From CADEED01 sp035765415 (GTDB taxonomy: Bacteria > Pseudomonadota > Gammaproteobacteria > Steroidobacterales > Steroidobacteraceae): a DNA stretch of 64,000 nt. Below the pieces are notes generated by a model. The model saw only the letters and a list, made by a program, of their open reading frames with translations. It was not told where the DNA came from and made no database searches. Position 1 is the stretch's first letter. Each line of letters opens with the position of its first letter. A program made the position numbers and the translations under genes. Location of the stretch: contig DASTXR010000056.1 of the NCBI GenBank assembly GCA_035765415.1, positions 33,230-97,229 on the forward strand, written 5' to 3'. This document shows, piece by piece, positions 8,243 to 16,507 of the stretch.

Positions 8243-11167
8243 TCAGAACGTCCCGCTCGTCGTCGTGCTCGCGCCTCCGCTGGTGTAGGTCACCGACCAG
8301 CTGTCGCCGGTGGTGGGATGCGGGTTGCCGCCCGGGCTGAACTGCGCGGCGAACGTGCGACCGGTGCCCGCCGCCAGCGTCTGTCCCGCGATGAGCGCGA
8401 ACGTGTACACCACCTGCGTCGACGTCGTGCTCACCGACTGCGAGATCAGGTTTCCGCCAATGGTGTTGTATTGCCCGCCCGACGCCAGCGCCGCGGGATT
8501 GCGTGCGACGGTGATCGTGACGGTGAGCGCCGTCAGAGGCGCGGTGTTGCTGAACCGCACCTGCTCCTCTGCGAACCACGGGCTGTTGCTGGCCACCGCG
8601 CCGGTGGCCGTCACCACGCCACCAACCGGCCCCTGGGTGATCTGCAACAGCACGGTCTGCACGGCGCCGGCGACGCCCGCAGCGCTGGTCGTGATCGAGA
8701 ACGTGAAGCTGCCGATTGCCGCCGTCGATGCGACGCTGATGTTCATCGTCGTCGAGTTGCCGGTAGCCGGGTTGGGACTGAACGTCACGGAGACGCCCGT
8801 GGGCAACGTGCCGGTGGTGAACGAGACCGCGCCGGTGAAGCCTCCCGAGCGCGTGATCGTGCAGGTGCCTCCGCCGCTCGCCCCGCGATTTATGGTGAGG
8901 CTGTTCGGGCACAGCGCCGCGAAGCCGGGTTGCTGCACCGTGGTCACCGTGAAGTTGGCCGCATTGCTCACGTTGCCGTTCACCGTGACCGTCACCGGCA
9001 CGGTTCCCGCTCCAATGTTCGGCACATTTACCGCGAGCTGCGTGTTGCTCCACGACACGACGGTGGCGTTGGTCGTGCCGAAGCGCACCGTGCTCGTGTT
9101 CTGGAACACGCCGAAGTTGCTGCCCGTGATCGCCACGGTGCTGCCTGCCGGACCGCTGTTCGGAGTGAGCGTGGCGAGCACTGGCGGCATTGGCGAGGTC
9201 ACGAGGAAGTTCACTTCATTGCTGGCCACGCCGCCGACCACCACCGCCACGCCCACCGCGGTGCCGCCCGTGAGGTTCGGAACCGTCGCGACGATCTGCG
9301 TGTTGCTCCACGAAGTCACGGTCGCCGTCGTGGTGCCGAAGCGCACGGTGTTCGCGCCCTGCGTGGCGCCGAAGCCGGTGCCGGCCAGCGTGACGCTCGC
9401 CCCGGGATTACCCGTATTCGGCGTGATCGAATTGAGCCGGTGCACGGTCACGAGGAAGTTCATCGCGTTGCTGACGCGGCCGCCGACCGTCACGGTGACG
9501 GGATAGGTACCGGGCGCGAGGTTCGGCACCGCGACCAGCACGTTCGAGTTGGCCCACAACTGCACGGTCGCCAGCGTAGTGCCGAAACGCACGGTGCTCG
9601 TGCCTTGCGTGGTGCCGAAGCCTGCGCCGTTGACATTGACCAGCTGGCCAACGCCGCCGCTGTTCGGACTCAGGCTGCTGACCTGCGGGAACTGATCGAC
9701 GACGGGCACGTTGATGGTGGCGGCGTTGCTCGCCACGCCGTTCACCGTGACGACCACCGCGTACGCGCCGGGCGGCAGGTTCGTCGGCGCCGTCACCGAA
9801 ATCTGCGAGGCGCTCCACGACGTGATCGTGCTGACCGTGATGGCGCCGAAGCGCACGGTGCTCGTGCCTTGCGTGGTGCCGAAGTTGCTGCCGTTGATCG
9901 TGACCGCGGTGCCGGGAAGCACCGTGGTGGGTGTGACACTGGTGATCGCCGGTACGTTGCCCGGCTGCTGATCGAGCGGGAACTGGATGGTCTGCAGCAG
10001 CGTGAGCTTCGACTGATTCACGATGCCGTTGAAGTCGTTGTTGAACAGCGCATAGCGGTCGTTGCCGTTCATGGCCCAGTACGCGTGGCCCATCCACTGC
10101 TTGCCCTGGAAATAGGACACCGTGGCCGAGAACCACTGGCCCTGCGAGCCGGGCGTCGTGCTCTGGATATCGGCGTTCCCGTTCAGCGTGCCGAACTCGC
10201 CGACGAACATCGGGCCAATTCCCTGGTTGTAGATGTAGCCCCAGTTCTGGTCCTTGATCGCATTGAGCGTGGCAGGCGTTGCGCTGCCGTTGAACCACGG
10301 TTGGTTCGCTTCAACGGGGCCGTAGTCGTGTGCGGAGTAGACCACGCGATTCGCGACGTTGAGCGTGACGGGCCGCGTCGCGACTCCGCGCAGCATGCCG
10401 CCCCACCAGGTGAACGAGTTGTTGTAGTGGTCGTTGCCCTCGACCACGATCAGCAGGTTCGGGTTGATCGCGAGGATGGCGTTGCCCGCGCGCGTGGCGG
10501 CGGCATGCCAGTCGTTGGCCGCGCTGCAACCCGCGGGGTCTCCGCCCCAGCAGGCGCTCGCGTGCGGTTCGTTGCGCAGATCCATCGCCACGACGGTGGT
10601 GTTGCCGAGGTAACGCGTGGTGAGCGCGCGCCAGTTGGCGAGCCACGTGGACTCGGGGAATTCGCTCGTGAACCAGAGTCCGTTTTCCTGCGCGGAGTTG
10701 CCGGCGTTCGACCGATGGTTGTCGAGCATCACGCGCAGGCCGATCTGGCCGCAGTAGGCGATGATCTTGTCGAGCACGTCGAGCGCCGTGGCGTTCGCCG
10801 CGATGTCGGTGTTGATGCCGTCGCGGTTGATGTTCAACGTGCCGAGCACCGGGTTCTGCGACACCATCTGGTCGGAGTAGGGAATGCGCACGGTGTTGAA
10901 GCCGGAGGTCTTGATGCGGTCGAGGATGGCCTTGTAGTCGGCGATCCACAGGCCGTGCGCCACGAAGGTGGTGGTTTCGAAGCCGTACCAGTTGATGGCG
11001 GCGATGCGCACCGGCTGGTTGTTCGCGTCGAGGATCTGGTTGCCGCTGGTGTGCCAGTAACCCGCACCCGCGGCGCGCGCGCCGCAGGCGAACAGCAGCG
11101 CAACTAACAAGAAGAGAAGTCCCGCGTGGGCGCGGCTCGCCGCGACCCGAACCAGTCCATTGGTCAT
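8243..11167 (-). CDS. Secreted GH5 endoglucanase with four IPT/TIG domains and a C-terminal binding-type module
   Basis: Predicted secreted cellulase-type glycoside hydrolase of 974 residues. The signal peptide ends near ARAAG (residue 33). The GH5 catalytic domain spans about 36-385: general acid Glu200 in LRNEPHASAC, nucleophile Glu324 in FVGEFGTLNG, and NWYGFET near the N-terminus, as in bacterial GH5 cellulases. Four IPT/TIG beta-sandwiches follow (about 404-490, 492-575, 579-657, 659-741), each with the pattern ITPNxGxxGxxVTxxGxxFG and TVRFG. An Ig-like segment (741-845) and a C-terminal module (849-974, VTATGAVASNSPWFAEEQVRF) resembling a carbohydrate-binding beta-sandwich close the protein. 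The start at 11167 has ggagg at good spacing. The exact substrate is inferred from the family. Confidence 0.88.
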   Translation of the reverse strand: MTNGLVRVAASRAHAGLLFLLVALLFACGARAAGAGYWHTSGNQILDANNQPVRIAAINWYGFETTTFVAHGLWIADYKAILDRIKTSGFNTVRIPYSDQMVSQNPVLGTLNINRDGINTDIAANATALDVLDKIIAYCGQIGLRVMLDNHRSNAGNSAQENGLWFTSEFPESTWLANWRALTTRYLGNTTVVAMDLRNEPHASACWGGDPAGCSAANDWHAAATRAGNAILAINPNLLIVVEGNDHYNNSFTWWGGMLRGVATRPVTLNVANRVVYSAHDYGPVEANQPWFNGSATPATLNAIKDQNWGYIYNQGIGPMFVGEFGTLNGNADIQSTTPGSQGQWFSATVSYFQGKQWMGHAYWAMNGNDRYALFNNDFNGIVNQSKLTLLQTIQFPLDQQPGNVPAITSVTPTTVLPGTAVTINGSNFGTTQGTSTVRFGAITVSTITSWSASQISVTAPTNLPPGAYAVVVTVNGVASNAATINVPVVDQFPQVSSLSPNSGGVGQLVNVNGAGFGTTQGTSTVRFGTTLATVQLWANSNVLVAVPNLAPGTYPVTVTVGGRVSNAMNFLVTVHRLNSITPNTGNPGASVTLAGTGFGATQGANTVRFGTTTATVTSWSNTQIVATVPNLTGGTAVGVAVVVGGVASNEVNFLVTSPMPPVLATLTPNSGPAGSTVAITGSNFGVFQNTSTVRFGTTNATVVSWSNTQLAVNVPNIGAGTVPVTVTVNGNVSNAANFTVTTVQQPGFAALCPNSLTINRGASGGGTCTITRSGGFTGAVSFTTGTLPTGVSVTFSPNPATGNSTTMNISVASTAAIGSFTFSITTSAAGVAGAVQTVLLQITQGPVGGVVTATGAVASNSPWFAEEQVRFSNTAPLTALTVTITVARNPAALASGGQYNTIGGNLISQSVSTTSTQVVYTFALIAGQTLAAGTGRTFAAQFSPGGNPHPTTGDSWSVTYTSGGASTTTSGTF

Positions 11168-11399
11168 AGAGCCTCCGGCGGGCCGTGAGGTTGGAAGGAG
11201 CCCGCGTGCACGGAAGCTGATCCGGAATTCGCGCGGCGTCAATACAGGGAACTAACTTCCGCGCGCGGGAAAGTTGATGTCCAGCAAGTCACGCGGTGTC
11301 TCAGCCGGGACATCCGCGCGAAGTTCGTGGTTTCGCGGGCGGTCGACCCTCCCGCTTGCGTGTTGCTACACTGCCGGCCGGTTTTCCGAGGGGTCCAGA
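11168..11399. promoter_or_regulatory. Divergent intergenic region between the GH5 and DUF1080 genes
   Basis: This 232-base region separates two divergently transcribed genes for secreted glycan-active proteins and must hold both promoters. A possible -10 (tacact, 11367-11372) precedes the plus-strand gene, but no good -35 is present. The palindromic core gcgcgc in ttccgcgcgcgggaaag (about 11258-11274) is the only symmetric element seen. Confidence 0.3.
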
Positions 11400-12872
11400 A
11401 TGAACAAGTCGACGATGCTGGCGGTGACCAGCCTGTGTTTGTTTGCCAGTGCCGCCATGGCGGCCGATAACACCGCGGCATGGAAGCCCATCTTCAATGG
11501 CAAGGACCTGAAGGGCTGGTCGGTGCACTACGCATCGAAGACCCCCGCCGGCGCACCGCCGCCCTCGAGCATCTTCGCGGTGAAGGGCGGCGAGATTCAC
11601 GCCTATCCCACGCAGAAGGCGGGCACCGAGCAGCCGAACGCGTACATCGTCACCGACGCCGACTTCAAGGACTACGTGATCAGCCTCGAATACAAGTGGG
11701 GCGAAAAGAAATTTCCGCCGCGGCACGAACTCGTGCGCGACGCCGGGCTGCTGTACCACGTGCATCGCGCGCGCCCCGCGGACTGGCCGGCCTCCACCGA
11801 AGCGCAGATCCAGGAAGGCGACACCGGCGATTCATGGGCGGTGTCGTCGCAGGTGTCGAGTTTTGTCGATCCGAAAACCGGCAGGTATACGTTGCCGGAA
11901 AACGGCGGCGTCCCGGTCACCGTGGGCAGGAACGACGACTTCCAGCGCACGCGTCATGCACGCGTCAACGAATACCCGGGGTGGAACACGCTCGAAGTGA
12001 TCGTGCGCGGCGATCGCGCCACGCACGTCGTCAATGGCGTGGTGAACATGCGTGTCAACGACCTGAAGTCCTGGGACGCGGGTTCGAACAGCTGGGTGAA
12101 ACTCGATCACGGCAAGATCGCGCTGCAGGCCGAGAGCGCCGAGATTTTCTACCGCAACATCAAGGTGCGCGCGCTCACGAAAGACGACGACATGCCGCCC
12201 GAGCCGAAACTCACCGAAGTCTGGTTCCCGGTGCCGCCGAAGGTGACGCCGGGAGCGAAGCCGGGCGCAGCGCCGTCCGACGCCATCGTGCTGTTCGACG
12301 GCAAGAATCTCGACGCGTGGAAGAGCGCCAACACCGGCGCCACCGCCGGCTGGAAGATAGACAACGGCGAGATGGTGGTGGGTCCCGGCACGGGCGACAT
12401 CCAGACCAGGGCCGTGTTCGGTGACGTGCAACTGCACGTGGAGTGGCGCGATCCGCAGTTGCCGCCCGACAAGGTGAACCAGGATCGCGGCAACAGCGGC
12501 GTCTTCCTGCAGGACGTCTACGAAGTGCAGGTGCTCGACAACTTCGAGAACCCGACCTACGTCAACGGCATGGTGGGGTCCATCTACAAGCAGTATCCGC
12601 CGCTGGTCAACGCCACGTTTCCGGCCGAGACCTGGAACACCTACGACATCATCTTCACTGCGCCGCGTTTCGCGGCCGACGGGTCGGTGACATCACCCGC
12701 GCGACTCACCGTGCTGCTCAACGGCGTGCTCGTGCAGAACAACGCCGTGCTCAAAGGCGGCACCACGTACATCGGTGCTCCCAGCTACCGGCCGCATGGC
12801 GACATGCCGCTGCGGCTGCAGGATCACGGGCACCTCGTGCGCTACCGCAACATCTGGCTCCGCAAGCTTTGA
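11400..12872 (+). CDS. Exported tandem DUF1080 (3-keto-disaccharide hydrolase-like) protein
   Basis: A 490-residue secreted protein with two copies of the DUF1080/concanavalin-like fold. The signal peptide is MNKSTMLAVTSLCLFASA...AMAA (cut near residue 22). Copy 1 (about 27-280) begins WKPIFNGKDLKGWSVHY and includes RDAGLLYHVHR and EAQIQEGDTGD. Copy 2 (about 310-490) begins IVLFDGKNLDAWKSA and includes GNSGVFLQDVYEVQVLD and YDIIFTAPRF. Some members of the family hydrolyse 3-keto-glycosides; many are uncharacterised. Both copies keep the Glu/Gln strand (QIQEG, EVQVLD) typical of the fold. The ATG at 11400 comes after gaggggtcc. Periplasmic sugar-derivative hydrolysis is inferred. Confidence 0.85.
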   Translation: MNKSTMLAVTSLCLFASAAMAADNTAAWKPIFNGKDLKGWSVHYASKTPAGAPPPSSIFAVKGGEIHAYPTQKAGTEQPNAYIVTDADFKDYVISLEYKWGEKKFPPRHELVRDAGLLYHVHRARPADWPASTEAQIQEGDTGDSWAVSSQVSSFVDPKTGRYTLPENGGVPVTVGRNDDFQRTRHARVNEYPGWNTLEVIVRGDRATHVVNGVVNMRVNDLKSWDAGSNSWVKLDHGKIALQAESAEIFYRNIKVRALTKDDDMPPEPKLTEVWFPVPPKVTPGAKPGAAPSDAIVLFDGKNLDAWKSANTGATAGWKIDNGEMVVGPGTGDIQTRAVFGDVQLHVEWRDPQLPPDKVNQDRGNSGVFLQDVYEVQVLDNFENPTYVNGMVGSIYKQYPPLVNATFPAETWNTYDIIFTAPRFAADGSVTSPARLTVLLNGVLVQNNAVLKGGTTYIGAPSYRPHGDMPLRLQDHGHLVRYRNIWLRKL

Positions 12873-12912
12873 TGGGGACATGGATGGGTGGAGACAGACT
12901 CCGCGCACCCCA

Positions 12913-13473
12913 TTACTGGTCGAAGTCGAGGTTCTGCGGGTTGCGCGGTCGCTGGGCACCCTTTCCGGTCACGGGAACGGCGGTGGTGACGCGTTCGAGC
13001 TTGAAGTCATCGGCCCACACCTGCCCGCCGCCGAACAGGAAAAAGCCGAAAGCCACGGCGACGCTGTCGGGCGCGACATCCAGCACGACCTCGTAGCGCT
13101 TCCATTCGCTGTCGCCCGTCGCCGGGCGATCATCCATGTTGTCGAATGCGTTCATCTTGTTGTCGGGGCCGTCGACCCGCATCCAGAGCTGCGCCTTCGT
13201 GGCATCTTCGGTTCGCATGCGCGCGGTTAGCTTCCAGCGCCCGCCGCGGTAGTCGTCGGCGGCAAACATCTGCATGAGCGTGCCGAAGCCCGATCCCTTT
13301 GCGTCTGGCTTTGACTTGATGTACGCGCTCTTCGATCCGTCGGCGGCCTTTGCATCTTCAGTGCCGAATTCATAGTCGCCGGGCGCGCTGCCCGCGACCA
13401 TCCAGCCCTTCGGCGCGGCAGCCATCGAGGCGACTGACAGAAAAGTGAGCAGGGCGATTTGCAACGTATTCAT
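12913..13473 (-). CDS. Exported beta-sandwich protein in the ECF sigma operon
   Basis: A 186-residue exported protein with signal MNTLQIALLTFLSVASMAAA. The mature part reads as one carbohydrate-binding-like jelly roll: GWMVAGSAPGDYEFGTED, SAYIKSKPDAKGSGFGTLMQMF, TARMRTEDATKAQLWMRVDG, YEVVLDVAPDSVAVAFGFFLFGGGQVWADDFKLE. Similar domains occur in uncharacterised proteins and fused to regulators; no catalytic residues are recognisable. The start at 13473 has aggaagg upstream and overlaps the stop of the anti-sigma-like gene (ATGA), so it is co-translated with it. The role is unknown; a target or sensor of the ECF pathway is plausible. Confidence 0.75.
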   Translation of the reverse strand: MNTLQIALLTFLSVASMAAAPKGWMVAGSAPGDYEFGTEDAKAADGSKSAYIKSKPDAKGSGFGTLMQMFAADDYRGGRWKLTARMRTEDATKAQLWMRVDGPDNKMNAFDNMDDRPATGDSEWKRYEVVLDVAPDSVAVAFGFFLFGGGQVWADDFKLERVTTAVPVTGKGAQRPRNPQNLDFDQ

Positions 13474-13787
13474 GGCAGTCCTTCCTGGCTTCCGGGGCCG
13501 GTTGGTTGTTGAAGATCGAGATCCATGAGCCAGGCGCGGGCGAGGCCTTCGTCGAGACCGTTGCCGCTGCTGGTGAAATGCGCTGTGGGCGTCGACGCGA
13601 TCCTGAGCGTGAACGCGGCGATTACGATCGAGGCGGCTGCGGCGGCAATGAACATCTCGCGTCGCCAGCGCGTCGGTAGCGGCGTGGCGCGCGCGGCAGC
13701 GAGCACCAGCGCATCCATCTCCGCGGACGGGGTGACCTGCGTGCTCGCGCGATACAGATCGAGCGGGCTGAGGGCTTTCAATGCCAT
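13470..13787 (-). CDS. Small single-span anti-sigma-factor-like membrane protein
   Basis: A 105-residue protein with one membrane helix at about residues 45-61 (MFIAAAAASIVIAAFTLRI). It has a cytoplasmic N-terminal part (MALKALSPLDLYRASTQVTPSAEM) and a short extracytoplasmic tail. Its gene overlaps the end of the ECF sigma gene by 10 bases and the start of the exported-protein gene by 4, the usual position of an anti-sigma factor. It lacks a recognisable HxxxCxxC zinc anti-sigma motif, so the assignment rests on topology and gene order only. Confidence 0.6.
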   Translation of the reverse strand: MALKALSPLDLYRASTQVTPSAEMDALVLAAARATPLPTRWRREMFIAAAAASIVIAAFTLRIASTPTAHFTSSGNGLDEGLARAWLMDLDLQQPTGPGSQEGLP

Positions 13788-14344
13788 GGGGCGAGCGCCT
13801 CTCGCAGGTGCCGCAGGGCGTAACGCAGGCGGCTCTTGGCGGTCTCAGGTCGGCAATGGGTGATCGCGGCAATCTCGCGCACGCCCAGTCCGGTTTCGGC
13901 GCGCAGCAGGAACACCACACGCTGTTCCACGGGCAACGCGGCAATGGCCGCTTCCAGCGCGTGCTGCTGTTCGTCGGCGAGTGCCGCGCCGGGGGGATCG
14001 AACTCATCGCCTGCGCGTGGCTCGTCGTCGGAAGAAACTTCCGACCAGGGCGCGGTCGGGTGACGCACCCGCTTGCGCCAGCCGTCCGCAGCGCGTCGGT
14101 GCGCAATCGAAAACAGGAAGGTGACGAATCGCGCGCGCACTGAATAGCGCGCCCTTGCGTCGATCAATGCAATCCAGGTTTCCTGGAAGATCTCTTCGGC
14201 GTCCTGCACGCGGCCGGTGAGGTGCTGGCAAAAGCGCATGAGAGGCGCGCGATAACGCTGATAGAGCAGCCGGAACGCCAGGTCGTCGCCATTGCGGAAA
14301 CGCAGCATCAGCGATTCATCGGTCACGTCCGAGGTGGTCGGCAT
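13778..14344 (-). CDS. RNA polymerase ECF-type sigma factor
   Basis: Group IV sigma-70 factor of 188 residues. Region 2 is visible as DESLMLRFRNGDDLAFRLLYQRY ... GRVQDAEEIFQETWIALIDAR (the DAEEIFQETW core promoter helix), followed by region 2.4 VTFLFSIAHRRAADGWRK. Region 4 is LPVEQRVVFLLRAETGLGVREIA with the helix-turn-helix HCRPETAKSRLRYALRHLREAL. No ribosome-binding site stands out, so the ATG at 14344 was chosen because it lies just before the conserved DESLM; ATGs at 14407 and 14425 would add an unusual N-terminus. The gene is first in a three-gene operon with an anti-sigma-like protein. Confidence 0.9.
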   Translation of the reverse strand: MPTTSDVTDESLMLRFRNGDDLAFRLLYQRYRAPLMRFCQHLTGRVQDAEEIFQETWIALIDARARYSVRARFVTFLFSIAHRRAADGWRKRVRHPTAPWSEVSSDDEPRAGDEFDPPGAALADEQQHALEAAIAALPVEQRVVFLLRAETGLGVREIAAITHCRPETAKSRLRYALRHLREALAPWH

Positions 14345-14594
14345 CGCATGCGTCGGCGATACCGCGGCGAGCACCGGCAGCCAGTAGAAAGAGGCAGTCG
14401 TTTCCATGCAGCCGTTGATCGTCACCGAAAGGCCAAACGGGTTTGAGAATCGATCTCAGACCTGATGAGACGCTTGTCACACGCCGGCTTGCGGCTGTTC
14501 CCGCGCGTCCGCCGGGGCTCCGGATTCCACGCTTGTGCACCTGCACAGTTCAAGAGAAGACCCTTCCTTACCGATAAAGCGGGGACGGGGATTT

Positions 14595-16499
14595 ATGAAA
14601 GACGTCCGCGACGAGCCTACGGCGGCTGAACAAGCCACCACCGACCTGCCATTGCAAGCCCAGCTCATGGGCAGCCTGGCGCTCGTGTTCGTCCTCAGCG
14701 TGGTCGCCGGGCTCGTTGGCTACTTCACGTTCGACGATACCGCGCTCGAGAACAGCGTGCAGGCGAAGGCCGGTGTTTACGCGTCGACGCTGAGCTCGCA
14801 GATCTACAACGCCATCGCCGCCGATGATCCGGCGTTCGCCGAGGCGGTCATCGGGCCGCTGCAGACCGAGCGCAACGTTTATGGCGTCGCGGTGTACGGA
14901 ACCCGCGGCCAGCTGCTCGCCGGCCATGGAAATTTCCCACGCACGCTGGCCCGCAAGTCCGACGCGAAGTATGACGACGACCGCGTGCTGTTCACCGTGC
15001 GTGAAGTGCCGATCGAACAGGGCGTCTCGGGATTCCTGTTGCTGGCCCTGTCCACCGAGCACATCGAGTCGGCGCGCATGCGCGCCGCGCAGTTCCCGGC
15101 AATGACCACCGCGGTGGTGCTGCTGTTCGCCATCCTGCTGGCGCTCGCGCATTCCTTCAGCGTGATGATGTCGGAGGTCGTGCGCATGTTCGACGAGCGC
15201 CGGCAGATGGAGAGAACGGAAAAGGCGCGGCTCGAACGGCTGGTGTCGGAACGCACGCGCGAGCTCGAGCGCGGCCGCGAGCAGTTCCGGCTGGTGGTCG
15301 AGGGCACTCAGGCCATTCCTTTCGCGCTCGACGTCGAAGACGGGCATTTCGAGTACATCGGCCCGCAAGGGCCGCAGCGGCTCGGCTTCGGCGAAGAGCT
15401 CTGGAAACAGATCGGTTTCCTCGACCGTCTCATGCCGCGCGAGCGCAACAGCGCGATCCGCCATCGCATCGATGAGACCTGCAGCGGCAACTTCGAGATC
15501 GAGACCACGGTGCTCACGCAGGACGAAAAGCGCGTCGACCTGCGCTGGGTTGCGAGCTGCGAGCAGAGCGAGAACACCGGCCAGCACAAGGTGCTGCGCG
15601 GCATGATGCTCGACGTCACCGATCAGCGCCGCCTCGAGAACGATCTCGCGCAGGCGCAGAAGCTCGAGAGCGTCGGCCGGCTGGCCGCGGGCGTGGCCCA
15701 CGAAATCAACACGCCGGTGCAGTTCGTTGCCGACAGCGTGCTGTTCGTGCGCGAAGCGATGGACGACCTGTCATCGATCGTCGACAAGTACCGCGAATTG
15801 CGCAGCGCCATGGAGAGCGGCGCCGACCTCAAGGCCGCGGCCAGGGCGGCCGAAGAGGCCGAGGACGAAGCCGACCTCGACTACATCCTGGAAAACGCGC
15901 CGGTGGCGCTTGATCGCGCGCGCGACGGCCTGGGCCGCGTGGCGAACATCGTGCGTTCCATGAAGGAGTTCGCGCATCCCGATCGCAAGGAGAAGGCGCA
16001 GACGGACATCAACCAGGCCATCGCCAGCACGCTGGTGATCGCGTCCAATGAATACAAGTACGTCGCCGAAGTCGAAACCCGCTTCGCCGAACTACCGCTC
16101 GTGAACTGCTTCGCGGGCGAAATCAACCAGGTGGTGTTGAATCTCATCGTCAACGCGGCACACGCCATCGGCGATGTCGTGAAGGATGCGCAGGCCGGCG
16201 ACATGCCGCGCAAGGGGCTGATCACCATCGGCACGCGCGTGGTCGATGGATGCGTCGAGATCGCCATCGGCGATACGGGCAAGGGCATTCCCGTCGAGGT
16301 GCGCTCGCGCATCTTCGATCCTTTCTTCACCACCAAGGAAGTCGGCAAGGGCACGGGCCAGGGCCTGGCAATCGCGCGCGCCGTGGTGGTCGACAAACAC
16401 GGCGGCACGCTGCACTTCGAAACCGAAGTCGGGCGGGGGACCACGTTCTTCATCCGGCTCCCGCTCGAAGCGTCGGCGACCGCGTCGGCTGCGGCCTGA
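14595..16499 (+). CDS. Membrane sensor histidine kinase with PAS domain (orphan)
   Basis: A 634-residue sensor kinase. Membrane helices at about 25-47 (LMGSLALVFVLSVVAGLVGYF) and 172-190 (MTTAVVLLFAILLALAHSF) enclose a periplasmic sensor region of about 125 residues. A helical linker leads to a PAS-like domain (about 232-350) and then the kinase core. The phosphoacceptor is His369 in GVAHEINTPVQF. The ATP-binding domain shows N-box LIVNAAHAIGDV, GDTGKGIP and GKGTGQGLAIAR. A low-complexity Ala/Glu insertion (about 415-430) sits between dimerisation helices. No response regulator is adjacent, so its partner is elsewhere. The start at 14595 was preferred over 14535 because it follows ggggacgggg. 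Confidence 0.9.
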   Translation: MKDVRDEPTAAEQATTDLPLQAQLMGSLALVFVLSVVAGLVGYFTFDDTALENSVQAKAGVYASTLSSQIYNAIAADDPAFAEAVIGPLQTERNVYGVAVYGTRGQLLAGHGNFPRTLARKSDAKYDDDRVLFTVREVPIEQGVSGFLLLALSTEHIESARMRAAQFPAMTTAVVLLFAILLALAHSFSVMMSEVVRMFDERRQMERTEKARLERLVSERTRELERGREQFRLVVEGTQAIPFALDVEDGHFEYIGPQGPQRLGFGEELWKQIGFLDRLMPRERNSAIRHRIDETCSGNFEIETTVLTQDEKRVDLRWVASCEQSENTGQHKVLRGMMLDVTDQRRLENDLAQAQKLESVGRLAAGVAHEINTPVQFVADSVLFVREAMDDLSSIVDKYRELRSAMESGADLKAAARAAEEAEDEADLDYILENAPVALDRARDGLGRVANIVRSMKEFAHPDRKEKAQTDINQAIASTLVIASNEYKYVAEVETRFAELPLVNCFAGEINQVVLNLIVNAAHAIGDVVKDAQAGDMPRKGLITIGTRVVDGCVEIAIGDTGKGIPVEVRSRIFDPFFTTKEVGKGTGQGLAIARAVVVDKHGGTLHFETEVGRGTTFFIRLPLEASATASAAA

Positions 16500-16507
16500 G
16501 GGACATC

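Noticed and set aside
8132..11107. 991-residue open frame on the plus strand opposite the GH5 gene
   Set aside because: It is Arg/Ala/Gly-rich low-complexity sequence antisense to a gene with clear catalytic motifs, a ribosome-binding site and a terminator. It is a shadow of GC-rich codon use.
14426..14594. Possible small gene in the divergent gap between ECF sigma and histidine kinase
   Set aside because: No frame with a start, ribosome-binding site and reasonable composition was found; it is likely promoter space.
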